Assembly: GCF_032397745.1 (NCBI RefSeq)
Contig: NZ_CP135921.1
Coordinates: forward strand, 7,490,501-7,554,500
Length of the DNA: 64,000 nucleotides
Direction: 5' to 3'
Source: Bradyrhizobium prioriisuperbiae
Lineage (GTDB): Bacteria > Pseudomonadota > Alphaproteobacteria > Rhizobiales > Xanthobacteraceae
Below, piece after piece: positions 54,034 to 63,328 of the stretch. The first letter of the stretch is position 1, and each line of letters begins with the position of its first letter. The notes under the pieces were generated by a model. It saw nothing but the letters and a program-made list of their open reading frames with translations. It ran no database searches and was not told where the DNA came from. The translations under genes were made by a program, and so were the position numbers.

Positions 54034-57000
54034 TTACTCCGCCGCCATCTGCGGCGCGACCCGCGGCGGCGGGTTGATGAGATCGCGCATCAGTTCGTCA
54101 TAACGCTTACGCGCATCGGTCACGGCCTTCTCCTTGACCGGGCCGTAGCCGCGGATCCGGTCGGGCAGCGACAGCAGTTCGATCGCGGTGTCGATGGTCT
54201 GCGGCGACAGCTTGTCCAGCAGGGAGACGGCATGCTTCTCATACCCTGCGATCAGATCGCGCTCCAGGCGGCGGTCGGCGGAGTAGCCGAAGATGTCGAG
54301 CGGCGTGCCGCGCAGGACGCGCAGCTTCGCCAGCAGGCGGAAGCCGCGCATCATGCCGGGGCCGAACGCGCGCTTGCGCGGACGCCCCAGTGCATCCTTG
54401 CCGCCGCCCAGCAGTGGTGGCGCCAGATTGAAGTTCAGGGTGAAATCGCCCTCGAACTGGTCTCGGATGTTCTGCTCGAACCGGCCGTCGGTGAACAGAC
54501 GGGCGACTTCATACTCGTCCTTGTAGGCCAAAAGCTTGGCGTAGTTGATGGCCACCGCGCGCGGCAGTTCCTCGCCGAAACCGGCGTTCGAAGCGGCCAA
54601 CTTCACACGCTCGACCAGATCGCGATAGCGCGTGGCGAGTTTCTCGTTCTGATAGTCCCGCAACAGCGCGCTGCGGTGGTCGATGATCTCGGCCAGCGAC
54701 ATCTGCTCCTGGGTCTTCGGCGGCGCCACCTCATCCTTGAGCATGGCGTGCAGCCGCGCCGGATCGATCACAGCCAGCCGTCCCAGCGCAAACGCCAGCG
54801 TGTTCATCTTGATGGACACGCCGTTCAGCTCGATCGCCTGCATGATCGCTTCGGCGGTGACCGGCAGCAGGCCTTTCTGGTAGGCGAAGCCCAGCATCAT
54901 CACATTGGTGGCGATGGAATCTCCGAGCAGGCCTTCGGCCGCGTGGGTGAAGTCGAGGAAGATCGAATCCTGGCGCAGCGCGCCTTCGAGAACCCGGTTC
55001 ACCTTGCGGCGCTGGAAATCAAAATCCCGGTCGCGCACGAAGTCGGCGATCGGGATCAGATGGGTGTTGATGATGCCGTGGGTGCGCTGGGCCTCGCAAA
55101 GCGTGATGGTCTCTTTGGCGATCGCGACCACTTCATCGGCGGCGATCAGAAGATCGGCGGTGCCGGTGACAATGCGCGAGCAGGTCACATCCTGTGTGTT
55201 CTGCGAGATGCGGACGTGACTGAGCACCGCACCACCCTTCTGGGCCAGCCCCGACATGTCGAGGATCATGCTGGCCTTGCCCTCAATGTGGGCGGCCATG
55301 CCGAGCAACGCGCCGATGGTCAGCACGCCGGTGCCGCCGACGCCGCCGACCGCGATGTTGTAGGGCTTATCCAGCGGCCGCAGCGAAGGCGCCGGCGGCA
55401 ACTCGCCAATGGCGCCAAGATCAACGGGAGCCTTCTTGCGCAACTGGCCGCCATGGACGGTGACGAACGATGGGCAGAAGCCTTTGACGCAGGAGAAATC
55501 CTTGTTGCAGCTGGACTGGTTGATGGCGCGCTTGCGTCCGAGCGCGGTTTCCAGCGGCTCCACGGAAATGCAGTTCGATTGCACCGAACAGTCGCCGCAG
55601 CCTTCGCAGACCGCGGAATTGATCACCACCCGCTTTGGCGGATCCTCCAGCAGGCCGCGCTTGCGGCGGCGACGCTTCTCGGCGGCGCAGGTCTGCACGA
55701 ACACGATCGCGGAGCAGCCGGGCGTCTCGCGCAGCGTACGCATGACGGTATCGAGCTCGTCGCGATGGGCGAGCTTGGTCCCCGGCGCGATGGTCGATGC
55801 CGGATAGCTGTCGGGGTTTTCCGAAACCAGGTAGATCTCTCGAATCCCCTCGGCGTGCAGCTGGAAGGTGATCTGCTGCGGCGACAGGTCGCCGTCGTGG
55901 CGCTGGCCGCCGGTCATGGCGACCGCGTCGTTATAAAGCACCTTGTAGGTGATGTTGGCCTTGGACGCGACGGACTGGCGGATCGCCAGGCTGCCGGAAT
56001 GGAAATAGGTGCCGTCGCCGAGATTGGCGAAGATATGCTTCTCGTCGGTGAACGGCGCGATGCCGACCCACGGCACGCCCTCGCCGCCCATCTGGGTGAA
56101 GGTCTCGGTGCTGCGGTCCATCCACAGCGACATGAAGTGACAGCCGATGCCGGCCAGGGCGCGGCTACCCTCCGGCACCTTGGTGGAGGTGTTGTGCGGG
56201 CAGCCCGAGCAGAAATACGGCGTGCGGGTAACCGGCGCGATCGCCTGCACCTGGGACGCCTGCCGGCCGTTGAACCAGTCGGCCTTGGCGCGCAGCATGG
56301 CCACGATTTCGGGATTGAGGTCCAGCGTCAGCAGCCGCTCGGTCAGCGAGGTAGCGATGGTGGCGACGCTGAGTTCCTCGGAGAACGACAGGAAACGCTT
56401 GTCGTGGTGGTCCATCTTGCCGACGATGCGCGGGCGCACGTCGTCACGCCAGTTGAACAGCTCCTGCTTGACTTGGTTTTCGACGATCTCGCGGCGTTCC
56501 TCGACCACCAGGATCTCTTCGAGGCCAACCGCGAATTCACGCACGCCCTGCGGCTCCAGCGGCCAGGGCATGCCGATCTTGTAAAGGCGAAGCCCGATCT
56601 TGGCGGCAACTTCAGGCGTAATGCCGAGCTCGCGCAGCGCCTGGCGCACGTCCTCATAACTCTTGCCGGACGCCATGATGCCGTAGCGGGCGTTCGGCGA
56701 ATCCATGGTGATGCGATTGATCTTGTTGGCGCGAGCGAACGCGATGGCAGCGAAGCCCTTGTAGTCCTGCAAACGGCGGTCCTGGGCGTAACGGTCATCC
56801 GGCCAGCGCAGGTTCAGGCCATCCGGCGGCAGCTCGAAGTCCGGCGGGATAATGAAAGGCGTCATCTCGTCGGTCAGGTCGATCTCGGCCGTGGTCTCCA
56901 CCGTCTCGGTGATCACCTTCATGCCGACCCAGCAGCCGGAATAGCGCGACATCGCGATGCCGAGCAGGCCCATCTCGATCATTCCATGGATGCTGGATGG

Positions 57001-57522
57001 ATAGAGATAAGGCATCAACGCCGACATGAAGGCATGGTCGGACTGATGCGGCACAGTGGAGGATTTGGCGCCATGGTCATCGCCGGCGAGGCATAGCACG
57101 CCGCCGTGCTTGGCGGATCCCGCGGCATTGCCGTGGCGAAATACGTCGCCGCAGCGGTCGACGCCCGGCCCCTTGCCGTACCAGATGCCGACCACGCCGT
57201 CCTTCCTGGCGCCCGGCGACAGATTGAGCTGCTGCGATCCCCAGATCGCCGTTGCGGCCAGATCTTCGTTCACGCCCGGCTGGAATTTGACGTCGTACTG
57301 CGCCAGATGCGCCTTGGCCGCCATCAGCTGCTGGTCATAGCCGCCGAGCGGCGATCCGCGATAGCCCGAGATAAAGGCCGAGGTGTTCAGACCCTGAGCG
57401 CGATCCCGGCGGATCTGCGCCATCGGCAGCCGCACCAGAGCCTGGATGCCCGTCATGAAAACGTGGCCCGACCCCTGGGTGTATTTCTGGTCGAGGCTGA
57501 TCGGCCCTTGATTGATTCCCAT
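54034..57522 (-). CDS. Fused indolepyruvate ferredoxin oxidoreductase (IorA-IorB)
   Basis: The 1162-residue protein contains the alpha-type N-terminal domain (GYRGSPLGGYDQQL), a TPP-binding domain (GDGTYFHSGSLAIRQ), a Cys-rich ferredoxin-like segment (CEGCGDC..., CNKDFSCVKGFCPSF, about residues 640-690) and a C-terminal gamma-type domain (GVGGTGVLTIG). It oxidatively decarboxylates aryl or branched 2-oxoacids to acyl-CoA. The fused form is common in aerobic proteobacteria. It lies 133 bp upstream of the thiolase-like gene on the same strand and could feed acyl-CoA into that cluster. Confidence 0.93.
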   Translation of the reverse strand: MGINQGPISLDQKYTQGSGHVFMTGIQALVRLPMAQIRRDRAQGLNTSAFISGYRGSPLGGYDQQLMAAKAHLAQYDVKFQPGVNEDLAATAIWGSQQLNLSPGARKDGVVGIWYGKGPGVDRCGDVFRHGNAAGSAKHGGVLCLAGDDHGAKSSTVPHQSDHAFMSALMPYLYPSSIHGMIEMGLLGIAMSRYSGCWVGMKVITETVETTAEIDLTDEMTPFIIPPDFELPPDGLNLRWPDDRYAQDRRLQDYKGFAAIAFARANKINRITMDSPNARYGIMASGKSYEDVRQALRELGITPEVAAKIGLRLYKIGMPWPLEPQGVREFAVGLEEILVVEERREIVENQVKQELFNWRDDVRPRIVGKMDHHDKRFLSFSEELSVATIATSLTERLLTLDLNPEIVAMLRAKADWFNGRQASQVQAIAPVTRTPYFCSGCPHNTSTKVPEGSRALAGIGCHFMSLWMDRSTETFTQMGGEGVPWVGIAPFTDEKHIFANLGDGTYFHSGSLAIRQSVASKANITYKVLYNDAVAMTGGQRHDGDLSPQQITFQLHAEGIREIYLVSENPDSYPASTIAPGTKLAHRDELDTVMRTLRETPGCSAIVFVQTCAAEKRRRRKRGLLEDPPKRVVINSAVCEGCGDCSVQSNCISVEPLETALGRKRAINQSSCNKDFSCVKGFCPSFVTVHGGQLRKKAPVDLGAIGELPPAPSLRPLDKPYNIAVGGVGGTGVLTIGALLGMAAHIEGKASMILDMSGLAQKGGAVLSHVRISQNTQDVTCSRIVTGTADLLIAADEVVAIAKETITLCEAQRTHGIINTHLIPIADFVRDRDFDFQRRKVNRVLEGALRQDSIFLDFTHAAEGLLGDSIATNVMMLGFAYQKGLLPVTAEAIMQAIELNGVSIKMNTLAFALGRLAVIDPARLHAMLKDEVAPPKTQEQMSLAEIIDHRSALLRDYQNEKLATRYRDLVERVKLAASNAGFGEELPRAVAINYAKLLAYKDEYEVARLFTDGRFEQNIRDQFEGDFTLNFNLAPPLLGGGKDALGRPRKRAFGPGMMRGFRLLAKLRVLRGTPLDIFGYSADRRLERDLIAGYEKHAVSLLDKLSPQTIDTAIELLSLPDRIRGYGPVKEKAVTDARKRYDELMRDLINPPPRVAPQMAAE

Positions 57523-57746
57523 CGCGACGTTTCTTTCTTGCTCTTGTTCTGGCTCGTACTGCGCCCGGCTCGTGGGTCCGGATCGAGTCCCTTTAGAACC
57601 AGTCTATGTCGCTTTTGATCCCCCCTGCACCAAGAATCGGAACTGCCCTCCGCCTTGTGAAATAAACGCAATTTCGTTCCGAGAGGTGCCGTCGGGGTTG
57701 CCGCTTATGTCGCAGGGGCTGCATCCCTAGAACAGAAAATTCGCGA

Positions 57747-58121
57747 TCAGTCCCGGGAGATCGGGACAATCTCATCCAGGATCCGGAACAGATCGCCTTC
57801 CCGGAACGGCTTTCGCAGCACCGCCTTGTGCCCCGTCAGCCGTTCCCGCACTGCACTCTCGAGCAGCGAGGTCATCACCACCACCGGGATCTGTTTGGTC
57901 CTGGGATTCTCGGCCATCGCGGTCACCAGGCCCGCGCCATCCACAAACGGCATCATGAAGTCGGTCAGGACCAGATCGGGTGTCTCATGATGCAGGATAT
58001 CGAGGGCCTGCCGCCCGTTGCTCGCGGCGAGAACGTGATAACCGCGCTCGCTCAGCAGGACTTCCAGCCAATCCGCGATGGCCCACTCGTCCTCGACGAC
58101 CAGCACTGTTTTCACATTCAC
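57747..58121 (-). CDS. Single-domain response regulator
   Basis: The 124-residue receiver domain carries the acidic pair Glu10-Asp11, phospho-acceptor Asp54 (LVLTDFMMP), Thr/Ser in VVMTS and the conserved Lys in VLRKPF. There is no output domain. Its start codon overlaps the end of the KaiC-like gene (ATGA), so they are co-expressed. No histidine kinase gene is near. Confidence 0.92.
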   Translation of the reverse strand: MNVKTVLVVEDEWAIADWLEVLLSERGYHVLAASNGRQALDILHHETPDLVLTDFMMPFVDGAGLVTAMAENPRTKQIPVVVMTSLLESAVRERLTGHKAVLRKPFREGDLFRILDEIVPISRD

Positions 58122-59608
58122 TCTCCGGTCAGACGCGGATCCGCCGAAGGCAGCTGCGGGTTGCCGTTCTGGTGACCGATATCCCGCAGAATGCGTTCCG
58201 CGCGGCCATAGTCCTCATCCAGGGTGATGCCGCCCTCAGCGATCTCGAAGCGACGCATGCGCATGTCGGTCTTGCTGTCGCGAGCCTTGAGCACGGTCAT
58301 CAATCGATGGGTCTCCGACCGCAGCGGTGCAAGCCGCAAAGCAATGATGTTTTCCGCAACCGGCGATAGTCCCGTCGGTGCGACACCGGCAAGCGGTTGT
58401 CCGGGGATCACCCCGATGTGGTCCGTCTCGGCTGTCACAAGGGTTGTAATGCCTTGCGCCCTTAACTCGTTGCAGAGCGCCGACAAAAAAGCTGTCACCC
58501 GTTTCCTCTCGTCGGTCAGCTTAGCAAAACCCTCAATGCCGTCGATGACCAGACGCCGCGCGCCGAACTGCTTGAGCGACGACAGCAGTTCCCTGGTCAC
58601 CTCGTCGAGAATCGCCTCGGTCTGCGGGCGCCACAACAGATGCAGCTTGTCCTTGCGCGCATCGATCGGCAGCTTCAAAGCGCGCGCTTTCAACGTCAGT
58701 GCCATCGGACTTTCGTGAAAACCGAAATGAACCGCAGGCTCCTCCGGCGGCCCGCCAAACAGGAACTGTAGGCCCGCGGTAGTCTTGCCGCTGCCGGCCG
58801 GCCCCATCACCACCGACACCGAATGCTGGTCAACGCCGCCACCCAGCATGCGGTCAACGCCGGCAATGCCGATGGACACCTTTGGGCCGTCGGCGTTGTC
58901 CCATACGCTCGGGGTTGCCAGAACGGCTTCGGTCCGGGGAAAGGCCGCGATGCCACCGTCGGTGATCCGATAGGAATGGCGGCCACCCATGAACCAGCCG
59001 CCCCGCAGCTTGTGCACCTGCATTTCCCGCTCGGCGCGGCGACCGTGCAGCGACGTCTGCAGTTCAATCAGGCCGTCCACCATGGTGTGCTCGGGCGGGA
59101 ATTTCTGGCCGTCGAACGCGCTGGTCAAAAGGAACATGGTGCAATCGGTGAAGGCGGCCTGGGCCTGCAACTCGTGGATGAACTTCTTCAGTTCGAGATC
59201 CGACGAGGCCTTTTCATGGACGGTGATCAGGCCATCGAGCACCAGGGTTTTGATCTGCCGCGCCCGCACTTCGCGCCGAACCACGTCGAGCAGCCCGCGC
59301 AAACCGTCGTCATCGAGAATCTTGAAGGCGCCGATAAAGGACACACGATCGGGAATCGCCCCCTGATCGAAGAACGACAGCCGCTGCATATGGCCGATCA
59401 TGCGCGAGTGGCTTTCGGCCAGCAATGTGATGTAGAGCGCGCGACGACCGGTGGCCGCATGGGCAAAGCAGATCTGGTTGCCGAGGATCGTCTTGCCGGC
59501 GCCCGGCGCGCCCTGAATGATGTAGATGCCGCCGTGGAAAACGCCGCCGCCGAGGATGGTGTCCAGACCGGCAACGCCGGTCGGAAGTCGATCACTCTGA
59601 CTAGCCAT
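58118..59608 (-). CDS. KaiC-like RecA-fold ATPase with two domains
   Basis: The 496-residue protein has two P-loops, GAPGAGKT near residue 36 and GPAGSGKT near residue 274, each followed by a Walker B strand (TLVLDGL; RRLVIDGIEGF). This is the CI-CII layout of KaiC. It lacks obvious KaiA/KaiB partners in the window. Such KaiC-like proteins in non-cyanobacteria, often with a response regulator, are linked to stress or signalling and less often to a clock. The gene precedes and overlaps the response regulator. Confidence 0.92.
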   Translation of the reverse strand: MASQSDRLPTGVAGLDTILGGGVFHGGIYIIQGAPGAGKTILGNQICFAHAATGRRALYITLLAESHSRMIGHMQRLSFFDQGAIPDRVSFIGAFKILDDDGLRGLLDVVRREVRARQIKTLVLDGLITVHEKASSDLELKKFIHELQAQAAFTDCTMFLLTSAFDGQKFPPEHTMVDGLIELQTSLHGRRAEREMQVHKLRGGWFMGGRHSYRITDGGIAAFPRTEAVLATPSVWDNADGPKVSIGIAGVDRMLGGGVDQHSVSVVMGPAGSGKTTAGLQFLFGGPPEEPAVHFGFHESPMALTLKARALKLPIDARKDKLHLLWRPQTEAILDEVTRELLSSLKQFGARRLVIDGIEGFAKLTDERKRVTAFLSALCNELRAQGITTLVTAETDHIGVIPGQPLAGVAPTGLSPVAENIIALRLAPLRSETHRLMTVLKARDSKTDMRMRRFEIAEGGITLDEDYGRAERILRDIGHQNGNPQLPSADPRLTGE

Positions 59609-59932
59609 GAACTCATTGCCCCGTTTGATGTGCTCTCACCGCGGGTTGCCACCGGACCCGCGCCATGAAGCGACTAATGACCGCCGACGTTCTGCGCCCA
59701 ATTCCTCGCCGCGAGCGATTCCCACCTCACTCGCACGAATCTCCGGTCGCATTTTGTCGGTCTCCAGCTGTTCCCGTCCAGCCGCATTGACGTGAAAAAT
59801 TCAAACCCCGGAAGAACTTAAAAGTTCCCAAAAATCTCATAGCCGACCTCCGGCGAAGCTCCAGTTCCATGGGGAACGGTCATGCCGAGCTGCGGGTTGT
59901 CCCGGAACGACAAAGAAGCTCGGGAGGAAATG
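59609..59932. promoter_or_regulatory. Divergent region with two EcfG-like promoter candidates
   Basis: 324 bp separate the KaiC-like gene from the plus-strand small gene. On the minus strand GGAAC (59824-59828) is followed after 16 nt by GGTT (59804-59807). On the plus strand GGAAC (59873-59877) is followed after 17 nt by GGTT (59895-59898). The alphaproteobacterial general-stress consensus is GGAAC-N16-17-CGTT, so each has one -10 mismatch. A GAACTT-AA-AAGTTC dyad (59814-59827) overlaps the first. Confidence 0.35.
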
Positions 59933-60190
59933 ATGGTCCGGCACACGGATGCAGACGAGAAGGTGAATACGCCGCTGATGTACGGCGATCAGCACGTCGA
60001 CAAGCCCAAGAAGGCTGCCCTGGGGCTAGGCTTGCTCCTGGCGATCGCCCTTGCCCTCTATGGGTTCAATACGGCCCACAGCGCGGGAGATGCCACGCGC
60101 ACGCCGTCTGCCGCATTGCAGAACGCACCTCTCCCCGGTTGGTTCGACTCCGCCCACCTCGCCCCGCGCGAGGATACGTCGCTGCGCTGA
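59933..60190 (+). CDS. Small single-span membrane protein
   Basis: The 85-residue product has a charged N-terminus, one transmembrane helix (AALGLGLLLAIALALYGF, about residues 32-50) and a polar C-terminus. Two ATGs are adjacent (59930 and 59933); the GGGAGG site favours the second. It resembles no family I recognise. With the next gene, also a single-span protein, it forms a plus-strand pair divergent from the KaiC-like operon. Confidence 0.65.
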   Translation: MVRHTDADEKVNTPLMYGDQHVDKPKKAALGLGLLLAIALALYGFNTAHSAGDATRTPSAALQNAPLPGWFDSAHLAPREDTSLR

Positions 60191-60274
60191 CCGCCTCGGG
60201 AAACCCAAGGAAGCCCCCCGGGAACATGCGCAGCGCTCAATGATTGATCCGCAGTGATAGAAATGGAGGAAGTC

Positions 60275-60658
60275 ATGGCCTTTCCACGTGAACCAGACGA
60301 CGCCTATCGTTCGGCCCAGAACGAGATGCCGCCCCGACCATCGCGTTTTGATGACGAGTTGCAACGCGACCTCGAAATGTCCGAAGGTCCAGCCGGCTCC
60401 GGACGGATGGCCACCTACTCCATTGCGGCACTGCTGATCGTCGGCGCGGTGCTCTACGGCATTGCGCACACATCGACGACCGACACGGCCTCGACAACGC
60501 CGCCTCCGCCCGCGAGCAACACGGCTGCGAACACGCCGGCTCCACTGCCGCCGCCGGCGCGTGACGTGACCCCGCGCCCCAACACGGAGCCGGGCACGAC
60601 GACGGGTGCCGCACCGTCGGCAACGCCGAAGGCACCCGTTGACGGAGCGACCAAGTAA
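60275..60658 (+). CDS. Small membrane-anchored protein with Pro/Thr/Ala-rich tail
   Basis: The 127-residue product starts MAFPREPDDAYR behind GGAGGAAG. It has one helix (MATYSIAALLIVGAVLYGIA, about residues 45-64) and a low-complexity tail rich in Pro, Thr and Ala typical of flexible periplasmic linkers. No enzymatic motif is present. It follows the other single-span gene by 84 bp on the same strand. Confidence 0.7.
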   Translation: MAFPREPDDAYRSAQNEMPPRPSRFDDELQRDLEMSEGPAGSGRMATYSIAALLIVGAVLYGIAHTSTTDTASTTPPPPASNTAANTPAPLPPPARDVTPRPNTEPGTTTGAAPSATPKAPVDGATK

Positions 60659-60942
60659 GAGCAACGAGCAAAACGAAGATGATCATCGGCGGTGGGAGAC
60701 TCGACATCTCCTGCTGCAGCAAGTTTCGCGCGGCGGGCATGGATCGAATGTTCGCCGCGTTTTTCCTTTTTATCTTTTGAATCATTTTATCTTTTGCGGC
60801 TGGCGGAGCATCGCGATCAAACTCCACCGATTTTCACAACATTGCAGTTGCTCTCCTCGATCACGCGCGACAAACAGTTGTCACAACTAAGTGATCTGAT
60901 CCGCCGCGTTGTTCGCACTCTGCGGACTGAGGGGGTTTTCAC

Positions 60943-62187
60943 ATGCGCTTGACGTTTGCGCTCACAACTTTCGTGCTGCTCGCAAAACTTGTGTCCACAT
61001 CAACCGAAGCATCGGCGCACGATCATAATCAGTCGCCGCAACTTGGCCCGCGTCCGTTCTATCTCGTCAGCAAAATGAAGGACGGCCCACTCAAGTCGCA
61101 GCTGCAGCAGTGCACCGGCCCCTTCCGCAAGACCGATTTCTCCATCGCCCATCGCGGCGCGCCGCTGCAATTCCCAGAGCATTCGAAAGAATCCTATGAA
61201 GCCGCCGCACGCATGGGCGCCGGCGTGATCGAGTGCGACGTCACCTTCACCAAGGACCGTCAGCTGGTCTGCCGCCACTCGCAGTGCGACCTGCACACCA
61301 CGACCAACATCCTGCAGGTGCCTGATCTGGCCGCGAAATGCACCTCGCAGTTCAGCCCGGCCGACAAGGCCAGCGGCAAAGCGGCCTCCGCCAAGTGCTG
61401 CACCAGCGACATCACGCTGGCAGAGTTCAAGCGCCTGCGCGCGAAGATGGACGGCTTCAATCCCAACGCTACCAATGTCGACGACTATCAGAACGGCACG
61501 CCGCCCTGGCGCACCGATCTCTACGCCAACTCGGGCACGGTGATGACCCTCGACGAGAGCATCGCGCTGAACAAGCAGCTCCGCGTCAAGTTCACGCCGG
61601 AACTGAAGGCGCCGGAGGTGCCGATGCCGTTCGGCGGGGATTACACCCAGCAGAAATATGCCGCGCAGATGATCAACGCCTTCAAGCGCGCCTATGTCGA
61701 CCCGAAGGACGTGTTCGCGCAGAGCTTCAATCTCGACGACATCCTGTTCTGGATCAAAACCGAGCCGGCCTTTGGCAGGCAGGCGGTGTTCCTCGACGGC
61801 CGCTATGAACTGCCGGGCTTCGACTACACCAAGCCCGAGACCTGGAAGCCGAGCATGAAGCAGCTCTCCGACCAGGGCGTGCAGATTATCGCACCGCCGA
61901 TCTACATGCTGCTGGCCTTGAACGACCGCAAAGAGATCGTGCCCTCGACCTACGCCCGTGCGGCGAAGAAGGCCGGCCTCGACATCATCGCATGGTCGCT
62001 GGAGCGCGATGGCCCGCTCAACAAGGGCGGCGGCTTCTATCATCAGTCGGTGAAGGAAGTCATCGACCGCGACGGCGACACGCTGACCGTGCTCGACGTG
62101 ATGGCAAAGCAGGTCGGCGTGCGCGGCGTGTTCTCCGACTGGCCTGCAACCACCTCGTTCTACGCAAGCTGCATGGGCATGAGGTAA
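60943..62187 (+). CDS. Secreted glycerophosphodiester phosphodiesterase
   Basis: The 414-residue protein has an N-terminal signal peptide (about 25 residues, ending EASA). The GDPD catalytic motif follows: [20 protein letters not shown], then [20 protein letters not shown], supplying the His, Glu, Asp and second His of the active site. It should hydrolyse glycerophosphodiesters to glycerol-3-phosphate and an alcohol in the periplasm. The Cys-rich insert (about residues 130-150) is longer than in GlpQ. A terminator-like hairpin follows. Confidence 0.93.
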   Translation: MRLTFALTTFVLLAKLVSTSTEASAHDHNQSPQLGPRPFYLVSKMKDGPLKSQLQQCTGPFRKTDFSIAHRGAPLQFPEHSKESYEAAARMGAGVIECDVTFTKDRQLVCRHSQCDLHTTTNILQVPDLAAKCTSQFSPADKASGKAASAKCCTSDITLAEFKRLRAKMDGFNPNATNVDDYQNGTPPWRTDLYANSGTVMTLDESIALNKQLRVKFTPELKAPEVPMPFGGDYTQQKYAAQMINAFKRAYVDPKDVFAQSFNLDDILFWIKTEPAFGRQAVFLDGRYELPGFDYTKPETWKPSMKQLSDQGVQIIAPPIYMLLALNDRKEIVPSTYARAAKKAGLDIIAWSLERDGPLNKGGGFYHQSVKEVIDRDGDTLTVLDVMAKQVGVRGVFSDWPATTSFYASCMGMR

Positions 62188-62208
62188 GGCGGTTCTCTGT
62201 CGGCATCG

Positions 62209-62233
62209 AGGCGCGCCGTGATTCGGCGCGCCT
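62209..62233 (+). terminator. Hairpin after the phosphodiesterase gene
   Basis: A perfect 9-bp stem AGGCGCGCC / GGCGCGCCT encloses GTGATTC, 22 nt after the stop codon, and is followed by TATGTTC. The T content is modest, so intrinsic termination is likely but not certain. Confidence 0.55.
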
Positions 62234-62415
62234 TATGTTCAGCTAGATGAATGCAGCGTGATCAAACAGCAGGCATTGCGCGTTCGCTACACCATCGAAG
62301 AATGATTCCGCATTGCGAAGTGCCGTCCTGCAAGAGGAATTTGCTTTATTCACCGCGATCGCTTTGGCATTCTCGCGTCGCCGCCGCCTTGGCGGAATCA
62401 CCTGAGGATAACGCC

Positions 62416-62691
62416 ATGAAGACATTTGTTGCTGCCGCATTCCTGGTCATTGCCGGCGCGAGTTTTGCCAACGCGATGCCGCTCGCGCCGACAGGCCCGG
62501 CGGCCAACGGTGACGTGATCCAGGTCGCCGGCGGTTGCGGTCCCGGATTCCATCGTGGTCCCTACGGCGGCTGCCGTCCCAATCGCGGCCCGGTGATCGT
62601 CGCCCCGCGCCGAGTCATCGTCGAGCGTCCGATCATTGTCGGCCGTCGCTGCCCGCCCGGCATGTTCTGGCGCCACGGCCGCTGTCGCTGA
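62416..62691 (+). CDS. GCG_CRPN-type small secreted Cys-rich protein
   Basis: The 91-residue product has a signal peptide (about 21 residues, ending ANA) and the motif GGCGPGFHRGPYGGCRPN, the prefix of the GCG_CRPN family common in rhizobial genomes. A basic tail ending CPPGMFWRHGRCR follows. It should be periplasmic or secreted with paired Cys. Function of the family is not established to my knowledge. Confidence 0.85.
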   Translation: MKTFVAAAFLVIAGASFANAMPLAPTGPAANGDVIQVAGGCGPGFHRGPYGGCRPNRGPVIVAPRRVIVERPIIVGRRCPPGMFWRHGRCR

Positions 62692-62714
62692 TCGGCCTGC
62701 TTTTGCACGACAAC

Positions 62715-62748
62715 GAAAGCCCTGCTTCGGCGGGGCTTTCTTGTTTTT
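62715..62748 (+). terminator. Rho-independent terminator after the GCG_CRPN gene
   Basis: A stem GAAAGCCC-TGC / GCG-GGGCTTTC with a TTCG tetraloop is followed directly by TTGTTTTT, 24 nt past the stop codon. This is a textbook intrinsic terminator. Confidence 0.92.
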
Positions 62749-62827
62749 GAGGCTGCCGCTGCGTCCGCTGGTTGGGCCCTGTTGTTCTGCCGCCCTTCGG
62801 CCTCGCTTTGACTCTTCGCCTAAATAG

Positions 62828-62839
62828 GTGTATATACAC
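62828..62839. promoter_or_regulatory. Palindromic MarR-type operator upstream of the MarR gene
   Basis: GTGTATATACAC is a perfect 12-bp palindrome 4 bp upstream of the MarR start codon. A near copy (GTGTACCTACAC, 10 of 12 identical) occurs before the next gene. Paired sites next to a MarR gene imply autoregulation and control of the neighbour. Confidence 0.65.
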
Positions 62840-62843
62840 TTTT

Positions 62844-63263
62844 ATGGCGCGATCGATTTTCGAACCCTGTCGCGGATGTGCGTGCACCGCCCTGCGCAAA
62901 GCAAGCCGTGCAGTGACACAGCATTTCGAAGCCAGTTTCCGCGGCACCGGCCTGCGGGCAACGCAGTTCACGGTGCTGTCGACCCTTGCCCAGACCGGTC
63001 CGATGCCCATCAGCCGACTGGCGACGTTTCTCGGCATGGAGCGCACCACGCTAACCCGAAACCTCGCGCCGCTGGAACGCCGTGGCCTGGTCAAGATCGC
63101 CGCTGAGGATACCGACGCCCGCATTCGCCGCGCCAGCATCACCGATGCCGGCGAACATGCGGCCCGCCAAAGCCTGCCCGCTTGGCGCAAAGCCCAAGCC
63201 AGCGTGCCACGCGTGCTGAAGCAGTTCGGCCTCAGCGATATGCCGACCCAGATCGTCCTCTAA
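62844..63263 (+). CDS. MarR-family transcriptional regulator with N-terminal Cys cluster
   Basis: The 139-residue protein has a winged helix-turn-helix (MPISRLATFLGMERTTLTRN, then LAPLERRGLVKIAAEDTDAR) between dimerisation helices. The N-terminus FEPCRGCACTALRKASRAVT carries Cys9, Cys12 and Cys14, which could sense oxidants or bind a metal. The start at ATG 62844 follows directly on the palindromic operator; longer frames would read through it. It is followed by a membrane-protein gene with a similar operator. Confidence 0.9.
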   Translation: MARSIFEPCRGCACTALRKASRAVTQHFEASFRGTGLRATQFTVLSTLAQTGPMPISRLATFLGMERTTLTRNLAPLERRGLVKIAAEDTDARIRRASITDAGEHAARQSLPAWRKAQASVPRVLKQFGLSDMPTQIVL

Positions 63264-63304
63264 TCGCCCAAGGAAGTCCCGGCCCGATGTCGTCGTTCAG
63301 TTAA

Positions 63305-63316
63305 GTGTACCTACAC
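63305..63316. promoter_or_regulatory. Second MarR-type operator before the membrane-protein gene
   Basis: GTGTACCTACAC (GTGTA-CC-TACAC) lies 13 bp upstream of the next start codon and differs from the marR-proximal palindrome at two central bases. It suggests the same regulator controls both genes. Confidence 0.6.
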
Positions 63317-63328
63317 GGAAAGAACGCC

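Noticed and set aside
54232..57096. Plus-strand frame of 954 codons opposite the indolepyruvate oxidoreductase.
   Set aside because: The minus strand encodes the clear TPP/ferredoxin fusion; the opposite frame has no domain.
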